This document shows, piece after piece, positions 47,001-58,230 of a DNA stretch of 64,000 bases. A model generated the notes under the pieces. The model saw nothing but the letters and a program-made list of their open reading frames with translations, did not search any database and had not been told where the DNA came from. The stretch spans positions 42,659,430 through 42,723,429 of the forward strand of contig NC_087065.1 of the NCBI RefSeq assembly GCF_963678635.1, read 5' to 3'. Each line of letters begins with the position of its first letter. Position 1 is the stretch's first letter. The stretch is from Symsagittifera roscoffensis (Eukaryota > Xenacoelomorpha > Acoela > Convolutidae). The position numbers and the translations under genes are program-made.

Positions 47001-50000
47001 AAATCTCGAACTGCAAGCTGCAGTGTACGCTGCGCAACTTTCCTGGTTCGTTGTCGAGGAACACGAATTACAAAGGGAATTTTTTTTTGGTCCGTTAGCA
47101 CAACGGTTTTTCGTTTGCTGCGATACCAGAAATAGTACACAAAAAAATTGTGGCTAATCGACCACAGAAAACATTGGATGTAACGAAACCCGAGCAATGG
47201 TTTTACGTTCCACCATTGCTAAACCTTGCTGACGATGATACCAGAGAACATATTAACAAAAGTCTCTACACTCGCGCTGGTTACAAAGATCGTATTTATT
47301 TAAGAAAAAATCCAACAACGGGCCTTCACAGGAAATTATAAATTTGGAAAACATCTCCGTTTTTGCAGCCATTATTTGTTTTAAATTCGAACCTATGTTT
47401 GATACTCAACGCTTCAGCAACTGGAAAAGACTACTACGGACAACTGCCTACTGTTTTTTGTTCAATGAAAACATCAAATGAAAAATGAAAAAATTACCAA
47501 TGCTAGGTCTTCAATTGTCGCATCTGGCAAAAAAGCAATTTCTGGTCATCAAAACTGCTCAAAGGCAAGATATTGTTCTCGAAATCTCAAATCTTCAAAA
47601 ACAGAAAGCAATCGAAAGCAAAAACCTACCTTGTACTTTAGCCCATTTTCTGGTTGAACTTGCTATAATACGCCCAAGAGGACGGCAAACCCGGGCACCA
47701 TTGCTACTGTCTGTAAGATATCCAATCATTCTGGCTGGTGATAACTCAATCAATCGACGCTATTACGAAATTTGCACGTTCTTGATTCTCACTGCGAAAA
47801 CGACCTATCAAAGGCCAATTAAACCAAAAACTTCTTAAATGTGTCATCATTCACAACTGCATACCGCGCAGAAGAATGCAACAACGAGTTGATTATCTTG
47901 GAATAACAGATCTTTCCATTAAAAGGCTGTCATCTACAAATCACTATCTCTTCGCATTTATTGATTTAGGTTATGTTGAACCCTTTCCCATTGTTCTACA
48001 AGGTAAACAGTAACCCGTGTACAACCTACTCTTCGCCTGGCTTGTCATCAGAGCTGTTCACCTGGAATTTTTTTAAGCCGTTTATCGGACACTATTTTAC
48101 TCTGCATCAGAAGCTTAACCTCCTGCCGAGTGAAACCAAAGAAAAAGATCTCTAATTCTGGAACAAGGTTTGTCGCTTTTAAAACTGAGCTGAAGACATG
48201 TCTTTAAAGCTTATAGACAAAAAGAGATTTTGGACGGCATCAATCAATTCTAAGTAACTTTTGAAGGGAATTTTGACCATTCAGAAGCGCCTCAATTTGG
48301 TAATTCTTGAAAAAAACTAATGCGTACTTTTAAACTCGCCCTGTACAAATTCATTGGCTCCAGATCAATTATCTGCAAAACACTGACAACTTTCACTGCG
48401 GAGTTTGAGTCAACATTGAATGCGAAACCGCTAACAAACGTGTATCCGACGACATTAAAGATGATCTGCCGCTCACTCCAAATCCCTTTTTACTAGGTGG
48501 ACCAACTCAAATTTTACCACTTGGTGTCTTCAAGGTTACAAGAACGTTTCTTTCGAAGTCTTGGAAAGCTTCACAGCTGCTCCTGGATCTTTCAGGAATC
48601 ACTTCCTCAGGCAATACTTACCCGGTCAGCAGAAACGGACAAAGTGGAAAACTTCAACTTCAAACTTGAAACAAAACGACATTGTTTGATTGCTCGAAGA
48701 CTTCACTTCCGCAGATTTTGGCCATTAGTCAAAGTCGTCAAAACATTTCGTTTACAATCCTGAATAGGCCGCACAGTCAAACTGAAAACGCATAACGAAA
48801 TTAATGTTCGACCTGTAGTCAAGTTGAGTCGCGTTTTCCCAGTTTTAAATTGGCCAATCAACAATCAATCATGTTGCTTATCATGCACTCAGACTTCAAT
48901 AAATCAATACAACTAAGATGAACAACTGGATAATTTCAGCAACTAGTCAAGAAAAAGATGATAAAGAACAATATCTGGTTACCTTAAATCTTGGTTCCCT
49001 TTTCTTTGTTTTTACTTTACCGTATTTTTACTATTTAACCTTTTCCTGTCTTTGCACGCTCTGCAAATGTGTGCGGGTGTCAATTCTTTGACTCGATTTA
49101 AGAACTTAATTATTTTTACTGCGATTTTCTTCCAAGTAAGCTAAAAACGATCAAATTGCATGAAACAATAAAGTCAGTGACTTTAGCAATGATTCAAAAT
49201 TTCCAATATGAGAATTTGCTGCGAGACAATTCAATTTCAAGTTTTCAAAGTAAAAGTTATATTCAAATACATGTTCTCTAGAATTTAACTTATATTGTTT
49301 TTAGACTTCAGCTTTATATTTAAAACGGTAACCCTCTTAGTCCCCCTCTCTCGTTTATCTTATATTTTAATTAGATATATCTTAACCAATATCAAACCCT
49401 GATTGGGTCACTTCTAATCACAAGTTTCCGATGAAGATAAAAACCTTTTTACAAATTTGTGGACTCCAGGTTGATGCAAGTTTTGAAGAGCCCTAAGGAC
49501 AGGCCTTATCTTTGATACCTTTGTAAAGAAAACAGCCAAAAAGAGTTTCATGAATGTACCACACATATTTTTGCAAAACCAGAAAAATCCTGCATAATGG
49601 TGAACGGTCAATATCAAATTGAATTACTTAGCAGATCTTCAAAAAAAAAGCTGAATAGCTAAAAAACACTTTAAAAATTTATAAGCTCGGCTGAAAACTA
49701 ACCTGAATTGCGAAAAAAATTGCGCCACAGTCATGACGATCTTAGAAAAAGTCTATGTCACAAAAAAAGACGCTCACAACGACACGCCATAAACTCATTG
49801 TTTTTACCACATCATCCGGTGGCCAATGACAAAATCCTGAAAAAACTTAGAAGGGTCTGAAACAATACCAACATTTTCAAGTAAAATCCCTCAACAGTAA
49901 CTAACTCAGACTTCCAGATCTTTTATGCAATTTGAGTGGCCTATTTCTTGCTTTCGACTGAAAAAAAGCTATATCTACAGACTTGGACTCCAGGTTGATG

Positions 50001-53000
50001 CAAGTTTTGGTGAGCCCTAAGGACAGGCCTTATCTTTGATACCTTTGTAAAGAAAACAGCCAAAAAGAGTTTCATGAATGTACCACGCATATTTTTGCGA
50101 AATCAGAAAAATCCTACATAACGGTGAACGGTCAATCTCAAATTGAATTACTTAGCAGACCTTCAAAAAAAATGCTGAATAGCTAAAAAACACTTTAAAA
50201 ATTTATAAGCTCGGCTGAAAACTAACCTGAATTGCGAAAAAATCGCGCCACAGTCATGACAGACTTAGAAAAAGTCTATGTCACAAAAAAAGACGCTCAC
50301 AACGACACGCCATAAACTCATTGTTTTTACCACATCATCCGGTGGCCAATGACAAAATCCTGAAAAAACTTAGAAGGATCTGAAATAAAACCAACATTTT
50401 CAAGTAAAATCCCTCAACAGTAACTAACTCAGACTTCCAGATCTTTTATGCAATTTGAGTGGCCTATTTCTCGCTTCCGACTGAAAAAAAGCTATATCTA
50501 CAGACATGGATTCCAGGTTGATGCAAGTTTTGGTGAGCCCTAAGGACAGGCCTTATCTTTGATACCTTTGTAAAGAAAACAGCCAAAAAGAGTTTCATTA
50601 ATGTACCACACATATTTTTGCGCTACAGGCTCTTCCTGTGTAGCTTGTAATGTCAATTGCAAGTGTGCGACGGAAAATCAACAAGATTTTTTGAATGCTT
50701 ACGAAAAAATTAAACGGAACATATACAAGGACAACTTATACGTTACCTCAGCTAGTTTAGGAGAAGCTATTGAACAGATGAAGCAAATTAATGGTTCCCT
50801 GTCTCAAAGTGGATTCTTTTATAGATTCCATTGATCCAAACATCCTCGTAGCACTGAATGATCCTACATCTCAGTTACAATGAGTTGTTGGTGTAAACTG
50901 AGATAGCAACAAAGATCTTTATTTGTCAAGTTTTTTATGCAGGAGTCGCCACTCAACCACAACAGCTAAAGTACACCGCATCACTGTTTGACCCCTTATG
51001 CAAAGTAGCCCTAATGACAATTCGCATTCAAAAAATCTTACACGCGATGTAGTCTCAAGGTGTTCAATGAGACCCTCCCTTAGACATCAACAAACATCCG
51101 GATCACAAATTTTGGCTCGATGAAATTGAAAGTTTTGAAACTATTACGCTGCCACGGAACGTCTTCAACCAGAAAGATCATTCTTTATTTCAGTTTCACA
51201 CATTTTGTGACGCAGTAAAATGTGCTCCTGCAGCAGTTTGCTACATTAAAATTGCAAATAACAACGGTTTGAAGACGCTTAAATTAGTCATCGGAAACGT
51301 ATGGGTTGCTCCGATCAAATGTATTACAATTTCAAATCTCGAACTGCAAGCTGCAGTGTACGCTGCGCAACTTTCCTGGTTCGTTGTCGAGGAACACGAA
51401 TTACAAAGGGAATTTTTTTTTGGTCCGTTAGCACAACGGTTTTTCGTTTGCTGCGATACCAGAAATAGTACACAAAAAAATTGTGGCTAATCGACCACAG
51501 AAAACATTGGATGTAACGAAACCCGAGCAATGGTTTTACGTTCCACCATTGCTAAACCTTGCTGACGATGATACCAGAGAACATATTAACAAAAGTCTCT
51601 ACACTCGCGCTGGTTACAAAGATCGTATTTATTTAAGAAAAAATCCAACAACGGGCCTTCACAGGAAATTATAAATTTGGAAAACATCTCCGTTTTTGCA
51701 GCCATTATTTGTTTTAAATTCGAACCTATGTTTGATACTCAACGCTTCAGCAACTGGAAAAGACTACTACGGACAACTGCCTACTGTTTTTTGTTCAATG
51801 AAAACATCAAATGAAAAATGAAAAAATTACCAATGCTAGGTCTTCAATTGTCGCATCTGGCAAAAAAGCAATTTCTGGTCATCAAAACTGCTCAAAGGCA
51901 AGATATTGTTCTCGAAATCTCAAATCTTCAAAAACAGAAAGCAATCGAAAGCAAAAACTTGCCTTGTACTTTAGCCCATTTTCTGGTTGAACTTGCTATA
52001 ATACGCCCAAGAGGACGGCAAACCCGGGCACCATTGCTACTGTCTGTAAGATATCCAATCATTCTGGCTGGTGATAACTCAATCAATCGACGCTATTACG
52101 AAATTTGCACGTTCTTGATTCTCACTGCGAAAACGACCTATCAAAGGCCAATTAAACCAAAAACTTCTTAAATGTGTCATCATTCACAACTGCATACCGC
52201 GCAGAAGAATGCAACAACGAGTTGATTATCTTGGAATAACAGATCTTTCCATTAAAAGGCTGTCATCTACAAATCACTATCTCTTCGCAATTATTGATTT
52301 AGGTTATGTTGAACCCTTTCCCATTGCTCTACAAGGTAAACAGTAACCCGTGTACAACCTACTCTTCGCCTGGCTTGTCATCAGAGCTGTTCACCTGGAA
52401 TTTTTTTAAGCCGCTTATCGGACACTATTTTACTCTGCATCAGAAGCTTAACCTCCTGCCGAGTGAAACCAAAGAAAAAGGTCTCTAATTCTGGAACAAG
52501 GTTTGTCGCTTTTAAAACTGAGCTGAAGTCATGTCTTTAAAGCTTATAGACAAAAAAGAGATTTTGGACGGCATCAATCAATTCTAAGTAACTTTTGAAG
52601 GGAATTTTGACCATTCAGAAGCGCCTCAATTTGGTAATTCTTGAAAAAAACTAATGCGTACTTTTAAACTCGCCCTGTACAAATTCATTGGCTCCAGATC
52701 AATTATCTGCAAAACACTGACAACTTTCACTGCGGAGTTTGAGTCAACATTGAATGCGAAACCGCTAACAAACGTGTATCCGACGACATTAAAGATGATC
52801 TGCCGCTCACTCCAAATCCCTTTTTACTAGGTGGACCAACTCAAATTTTACCACTTGGTGTCTTCAAGGTTACAAGAACGTTTCTTTCGAAGTCTTGGAA
52901 AGCTTCACAGCTGCTCCTGGATCTTTCAGGAATCACTTCCTCAGGCAATACTTACCCGGTCAGCAGAAACGGACAAAGTGGAAAACTTCAACTTCAAACT

Positions 53001-56000
53001 TGAAACAAAACGACATTGTTTGATTGCTCGAAGACTTCACTTCCGCAGATTTTGGCCATTAGTCAAAGTCGTCAAAACATTTCGTTTACAATCCTGAATA
53101 GGCCGCACAGTCAAACTGAAAACGCATAACGAAATTAATGTTCGACCTGTAGTCAAGTTGAGTCGCGTTTTCCCAGTTTTAAATTGGCCAATCAACAATC
53201 AATCATGTTGCTTATCATGCACTCAGACTTCAATAAATCAATACAACTAAGATGAACAACTGGATAATTTCAGCAACTACTCAAGAAAAAGATGATAAAG
53301 AACAATATCTGGTTACCTTAAATCTTGGTTCCCTTTTCTTTGTTTTTACTTTACCGTATTTTTACTATTTAACCTTTTCCTGTCTTTGCACGCTCTGCAA
53401 ATGTGTGCGGGTGTCAATTCTTTGACTCGATTTAAGAACTTAATTATTTTTACTGCGATTTTCTTCCAAGTAAGCTAAAAACGATCAAATTGCATGAAAC
53501 AATCAAGTCAGTGACTTTAGCAATGATTCAAAATTTCCAATATGAGAATTTGCTGCGAGACAATTCAATTTCAAGTTTTCAAAGTAAAAGTTATATTCAA
53601 ATACATGTTCTCTAGAATTTAACTTATATTGTTTTTAGACTTCAGCTTTATATTTAAAACGGTAACCCTCTTAGTCCCCCTCTCTCGTTTATCTTATATT
53701 TTAATTAGATAAATCTTAACCAATATCAAACCCTGATTGGGTCACTTCTAATCACAAGTTTCCGATGAAGATAAAAACCTTTTTACAAATTTGTGGACTC
53801 CAGGTTGATGCAAGTTTTGAAGAGCCCTAAGGACAGGTCTTATCTTTGATACCTTTGTAAAGAAAACAGCCAAAAAGAGTTTCATGAATGTACCAAAAAT
53901 ATTTTTGCGAAACCAGAAAAATCCTGCATATTGGTGAACGGTCAATATCAAATTGAATTACTTAGCAGATCTTCAAAAAAAAAGCTGAATAGCTAAAAAA
54001 CACTTTAAAAATTTATAAGCTCGGCTGAAAACTAACCTGAATTGCGAAAAAAATTGCGCCACAGTCATGACGATCTTAGAAAAAGTCTATGTCACAAAGA
54101 AAGACGCTCACAACGACACGCCATAAACTCATTGTTTTTACCACATCATCCGGTGGCCAATGACAAAATCCTGAAAAAACTTAGAAGGGTCTGAAACAAT
54201 ACCAACATTTTCAAGTAAAATCCCTCAACAGTAACTAACTCAGACTTCCAGATCTTTTATGCAATTTGAGTGGCCTATTTCTTGCTTTCGACTGAAAAAA
54301 AGCTATATCTACAGACTTGGACTCCAGGTTGATGCAAGTTTTGGTGAGCCCTAAGGACAGGCCTTATCTTTGATACCTTTGTAAAGAAAACAGCCAAAAA
54401 GAGTTTCATTAATGTACCACACATATTTTTGCGCTACAGGCTCTTCCTGTGTAGCTTGTAATGTCAATTGCAAGTGTGCGACGGAAAATCAACAAGATTT
54501 TTTGAATGCTTACGAAAAAATTAAACGGAACATATACATGGACAACTTATACGTTACCTCAGCTAGTTTAGGAGAAGCTATTGAACAGATGAAGCAAATT
54601 AATGGTTCCCTGTCTCAAAGTGGATTCTTTTATAGATTCCATTGATCCAAACATCCTCGTAGCACTGAATGATCCTACATCTCAGTTACAATGAGTTGTT
54701 GGTGTAAACTGAGATAGCAACAAAGATCTTTATTTGTCAAGTTTTTTATGCAGGAGTCGCCACTCAACCACAACAGCTAAAGTACACCGCATCACTGTTT
54801 GACCCCTTATGCAAAGTAGCCCTAATGACAATTCGCATTCAAAAAATCTGACACGCGATGTAGTCTCAAGGTGTTCAATGAGACCCTCCCTTAGACATCA
54901 ACAAACATCCAGATCACAAATTTTGGCTCGATGAAATTGAAAGTTTTCAAACTATTACGCTGCCACGGAACTTCTTCAACCAGAAAAATCAATCTTTATT
55001 TCAGTTTCACACATTTTGTGACGCAGTAAAATGTGCTCCTGCAGCAGTTTGCTACATTAAAATTGCAAATAACAACGGTTTGAAGACGCTTAAATTAGTC
55101 ATCGGAAAGGCATGGGTTGCTCCGATCAAATGTATTACAATTTCAAATCTCGAACTGCAAGCTGCAGTGTACGCTGCACAATTGTCCTGGTTCGTTGTCG
55201 AGGAACTCGACTTACAAAGGGAATTTTTTTTGGTCCGTCAGCAAAACGGTTTTGCGTTTGCTGCGATACCAGAAATAGGACACAAAAAATTTGTGGCTAA
55301 TCGACCACAGAAAACATTGGATGTAACGAAACCCGAGCAATGGTTTTACGTTCTACCATTGCTAAACCTTGCTGACGATGATACCAGAGAACATAATAAC
55401 AAAAGTCTCTACACTCGCTCTGGTTAAAAAGATTGTATTTATTTAAGAAAAAAATCCAAGAACGGGCCTTCACAGGAAAACAAAAATTTGGAAAACATCT
55501 CCGTTTTTGCAGCCATTATTTGTTTTAAATTCAAACCAATGTTTGATACTCAACGCTTCAACAACTGGAAAAGACTACAACGGAAAACTGCCTACTGTTT
55601 TTTGTTCAATGAAAACATCAAACGAAAAATGAAAAAATTACCAATGCTAGGTCTTCAATTGTCGCACCTGGCAAAAGAGCATTTTCTGGTCATCAAAACT
55701 GCTCAAAGGCAAGATATTGTTCACGAAATCTCAAATCTTCAAAAAAAGAAAGCAATCGAAAGCAAAAACCCGCCTTGTACTTTAGCCCATTTTCTGGTTG
55801 AACTTGCTATATTACGCCCAAGAGGACGGCGAACCCGGGCACCTTTGCTACTGTCTGTAAGATATCCAATCATTCTGGCTGGTGATAACTCAATCAATCG
55901 ACGCTATTACGAAATTTGCACGTTCTTGATTCTCACTGCGAAAACGACCTATCAAAGGCCAATTAAACAAAAACTTCTTAATTGTGTCATCATTCACAAC

Positions 56001-58194
56001 TGCATACCGCGCAGAAGAATGCAACAACGAGTTGATTATCTTGGAATAACAGATCTTTCCATTAAAATGCTGTCATCTACAAATCACTATCTCTTCGCAA
56101 TTATTGAATTAGGTTATGTTGAACCCTTTCCCATTGTTCTACAAGGTAAACAGTAACCCGTGTACAACCTACTCTTCGCCTGGTTTGTCATCAGAGCTGT
56201 TCACCTGGAATTTTTTTAAGCCTCTTAACTGACACTATTTTACTCTGCATCAGAAGCTTAACCTCCTGCCGAGTGAAACCAACGAAAAAGGTCTCTAATT
56301 CTGGAACAAGGTTTGTCGCTTCTAAAACTGAGCTGAAGACATGTCTTTTAAGCTTATAGACAAAAAAGAGATTTTGGATGGCATCAATCAATTCTAAGTA
56401 ACGTTCGAAGGGAATTTTGACCATTCAGAAGCGCCTCAATTTGGTAATTCTTGAGAAAAACTAATGCATACTTTTAAACTCGCCCTGTACAAAGTCATTG
56501 GCTCCAGATCAATTATCTGCAAAACACTGACAACTTTCACTGCGGAGTTTGAGTCAACATTGAATGCGAAACCGCTAACAAACGTGTATCCGACGACATT
56601 TAAGATGATCTGCCGCTCACTCCAAATCCCTTTTTACTAGGTGGACCAACTCAAATTTTACCACCTGGTGTCTTCAAGGTTACAAGAACGTCTCTTTCGA
56701 AGTCTTGGAAAGCTTCACAGCTGCTCCTGGATCTTTCAGGAATCAATTCCTCAGGCAATACTTACCCGGTCAGCAGAAACGGACAAAGTGGAAAACTTCA
56801 ACTTCAAACTTGAAACAAAACGACATTGTTTGATTGCTCGAAGACTTCACTTCCGCAGATTTTGGCATTTAGTCAAAGTCGTCAAAATATTTCGTTTACA
56901 ATCCTTAATAGGCCGCACAGTCAAACTGAAAACGCATAACGAAATTAATGTTCGACCTGTAGTTAAGTTGAGTCGCGTTTTCCCAGTTTTAAATTAGCCA
57001 ATCAACAATCAATCCCGTTGATTATCATGCAACTCAGACTTCAACAAATCAATACAACTAAGATGAACAACTGGATAATTTCAGCAACTACTCAAGAAAA
57101 AGATGATAAAGAACAATATCTGGTTATCATAAATCTTGGTTCCCTTGTCTTTGTTTTTACTTTACCGTATTCTTACTATTTAACCTTTTCCTGCCTTGCA
57201 CGCTCTGCAAATGTGGGCGGGTGTCAATTCCTTGACTCGATTTAAGAACTTAATTATTTTTACTGCGATTTTCTTCCAAGTAAGCTTAAAACGATCAAAT
57301 TGCTTAAAACAATCAAGTCAGTGACTTTAGCAATGATTCAAAAATTCCAATATGAGAATTTGCTGCGAGACAATTCAATTTCAAGTTTTCAAAGTAAAAG
57401 TTATGTTCAAATACATGTTCTCTAGAATTTAACTTAAATTGTTTTTAGACTTTAGCTTTATATTTAAAACGGTAACCCTCTTAGTCCCCCTCTCTCGTTT
57501 ATCTTATATACTAATTAGATATATCTTAACCAATATCAAACCCTGATTGCGGTACTTCTAATCACACAAGTTTCCAATGAAGATAAAGACCTTTATACAA
57601 ATTTATTGACTACTTTGACTGAACTCTTCTACTCGTGGACTAAAAAGGTTAAACGTTTCTAAGATGGTATTCATTTTTTTCTCTAGCTGCAATGATTTGA
57701 TTTGCAAAATATCAGTTTTTTAGAGAGGACCTAGAATTTTTTCAACTGGAAATATGGGGCATATTTCAAAATTAAAGTTTGGCACGGAAGTGTTTTTCTA
57801 CAGGTTTTTTTGGTGGCGGTCGATCAAAAAAGAAGACCAAAAAGGTAAATTTTACCAAATTAGGTACCATTTAGTTTATCTACCTGTATTATCATTTACT
57901 TGTACGGACTCAAATTTATCAAGAGTCATGACCAATTTCAATAGCGGAAGACTAGTTACAAGTTTGACAATTTGAACGGACCTTGCAGTACTTGGACTGG
58001 ATTGAGCTCTCAGTAACAATAGAGAGAAAGGTGTGACACTCGACAACTGCCTGTCCTATTTTGGAGAGGAAGTCCACCCCCGCATTCAGACCGTCTTCAT
58101 CCACCCACACACTCAGCCCCCTCTGCTTCAGGGTGTCCTTCAGGAGTCTCATCAGGTCAGTGTCCTCGTGACTGTAGCTGATCATCACGTCCAT
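38066..58194 (-). CDS. TIR domain protein with C-terminal HEAT/ARM-type repeats, 8 coding exons
   Basis: Exons in - strand order, joined in phase: 58194-57982, 44585-44433, 44301-44245, 43959-43676, 43376-43217, 42142-42029, 41761-41634, 38234-38066; about 425 residues. Residues 2-11 (DVMISYSHED), VWVDEDGLNAGVDFL, AVVECHTFLSIV and SKYC-KDEVNLAY are TIR signature blocks of the animal/bacterial TIR_2 type. Glu73 sits where the catalytic Glu of NAD-cleaving TIR domains such as SARM1 lies (inference). Residues 142-289 are helical and unassigned (FWNDLMGEQKEEASWDLF, then WFLQVLQGEL and TVTKEKFLSFC). Residues 311-425 hold HEAT-like repeats (TVRLDAINKL, PNVRATAAVTLAKV, VISTVREAAQLALEHI). All introns are GT-AG. 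The ATG start, the exon 6 donor and the exon 8 acceptor are the least certain; extra exons could be missed. Likely cytosolic: no signal peptide or membrane segment seen. Confidence 0.8.
38582..38845 (+). mobile_element. Dispersed repeat 'GGCGCC/GCGGAT' family, copy 4 (short)
   Basis: AGTAGTGGATTTAGGGGG at the left and CTCCTACATCCGCACCTGCC at the right form inverted ends. It has the TTTGCCTGCGG and GGGCCTTTATAGGGG landmarks but lacks the GGCGCC block. Looks like an internally deleted copy lying just downstream, in sequence order, of the TIR-HEAT last exon, so within its last intron. Confidence 0.65.
39425..41490 (+). mobile_element. MITE of the 'CAGGGCAAAGCCCTG' family, copy 3, split by a LINE
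   Basis: Left end ACAAGACTGCTCGTATCAGGGC at 39425, with CTGAATGTTCCGACTGCCTTTTAAGG. The right end GTACGAAAGTCGGAAC is near 41460, preceded by AAAAGCGCGAAATATAT and CATAACTTTACGAAAAAC, which also occur in other copies. The 1.3 kb between is a LINE fragment, so the LINE probably jumped into the MITE. Confidence 0.5.
39780..41110 (-). pseudogene. LINE fragment (reverse transcriptase to C-terminus), third element
   Basis: On the - strand: KIAKVQPIPKNG near 41100, LRSFLNKYNILTAYQNGFRK, then ICLTKAFGTVDHKILLEK (block A, altered: L-T-K in place of D-L-x-K), CGVPQGSVLGPLLFLYVINL (block B), VVLFADGCALY (block C with FADG in place of FADD), then YKTCIQPIYQYSVLIYG and a C-terminal tail ending near 39790. 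5' truncated, with stops. Same CR1-like group as the LINE at 11674-15064 but clearly older. It sits in the last intron of the TIR-HEAT gene, in the gene's sense orientation. Confidence 0.8.
42601..42860 (+). mobile_element. Dispersed repeat 'GGCGCC/GCGGAT' family, copy 5
   Basis: CAGGGGCGGATTTAGGTGGGGCGGCGAAT at the left, then GGGATTCGAACCCCTGCGGACCCAAAGAG, AAAGGCGCCTTTGGCGCC and TTTAGGGAGAGCGCGCGCCG. The right end is truncated. It best preserves the left end of the family. Confidence 0.65.
44652..45720 (+). pseudogene. BEL/Pao retrotransposon gag-protease region, broken
   Basis: Lies in intron 1 of the TIR-HEAT gene on the opposite strand. 44652-44984 encodes an Asn/Ser-rich gag C-terminus followed by CGPLYKCEQFKEL and, after a stop, YFNCLTNHN, the zinc-knuckle-type region of BEL/Pao gag. 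A protease-like region follows in shifted frames (LPSEVSLNGKTISSMLF at 45180; VLIRPDNATRNPVILADV near 45370), ending in GPWATETLLGWTCSG near 45570, a typical BEL/Pao pattern just before the reverse transcriptase. Stops and frameshifts throughout. The 5' LTR and gag start are absent; the sequence begins within 60 bases of exon 2. Confidence 0.7.
45721..49458 (+). pseudogene. BEL/Pao pol, unit 1 of the tandem array
   Basis: Order: start of reverse transcriptase (MVNGHYQIELL, near 45790), fingers (SRFRLNKKAISTDMDSRLMQ, near 46140), palm end (NIYMNNLYVTSASLGEAIEQ at 46385), RNase H (VWVAPIKCITISNLELQAAV at 46970), integrase zinc part (SHLAKKQFLVIKTAQRQDIV at 47510), core with RRYYEICTFLILTA, and C-terminus (WPLVKVVKTF, NVRPVVKLSRVFPV). 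The catalytic Y-x-D-D region is altered and many stops interrupt. Bases from about 46500 to 49400 are almost identical to unit 2. The reverse transcriptase front part (45846-46270) differs more from the other units. Confidence 0.8.
49459..50099 (+). pseudogene. Partial BEL/Pao unit: two joined reverse transcriptase pieces
   Basis: At 49459 the unit 1 tail (TTTTTACAAATTT) joins GTGGACTCCAGGTTGATGCAAG, which is internal reverse transcriptase sequence. That piece ends at about 49573 (CACATATTTTTG) and joins a new reverse transcriptase front part. The front part ends at about 50095 in the same way, joining the front part of unit 2. The extra block of about 522 bp explains why units 1 and 2 start 4333 bases apart but units 2 and 3 only 3811. 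Confidence 0.7.
50100..53794 (+). pseudogene. BEL/Pao pol, unit 2 of the tandem array
   Basis: Same domain order and same stops as unit 1. Over about 2.9 kb I found only a handful of differences by eye (for example CTGAAGACATG versus CTGAAGTCATG, and AAAAACCTACC versus AAAAACTTGCC). The copying was therefore recent, or part of it is an assembly duplication. A short reverse transcriptase fragment (53795-53905) follows at a seam with the same structure as in unit 1. Confidence 0.8.
53795..57600 (+). pseudogene. BEL/Pao pol, unit 3 of the tandem array, least degraded
   Basis: Begins with the 110-base seam fragment, then a full reverse transcriptase front part. It differs from units 1 and 2 at scattered sites and keeps longer frames: 55080-55427 (RNase H region) and 55488-56156 (222 codons, integrase N-terminus and core), where units 1 and 2 have stops. 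It runs past the seam point used by the other units into unique sequence. GGGCGGGTGTCAATTC at about 57211-57226 resembles a polypurine tract plus LTR start (TGTC), so a 3' LTR may begin there; its end is not visible. Confidence 0.78.
57601..57981. other. TIR-HEAT intron 1 remainder, no recognised feature
   Basis: Sequence between the BEL/Pao array and exon 1. No repeat or coding motif recognised. It may contain the end of the LTR. Confidence 0.4.
57982..58194 (-). CDS. TIR-HEAT gene, exon 1 (TIR N-terminal half)
   Basis: Encodes 71 residues from ATG (58194-58192) to TGC AAG, followed by donor GTCCGT. The frame stays open a short way upstream of the ATG, so a further 5' exon is possible. The exon is clearly more GC-rich than its AT-rich flanks, as in the other exons of this gene. 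Confidence 0.82.
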
Positions 58195-58230
58195 TGCAGC
58201 AGAGTATATAATTGTGAATTTAATTTTCAC

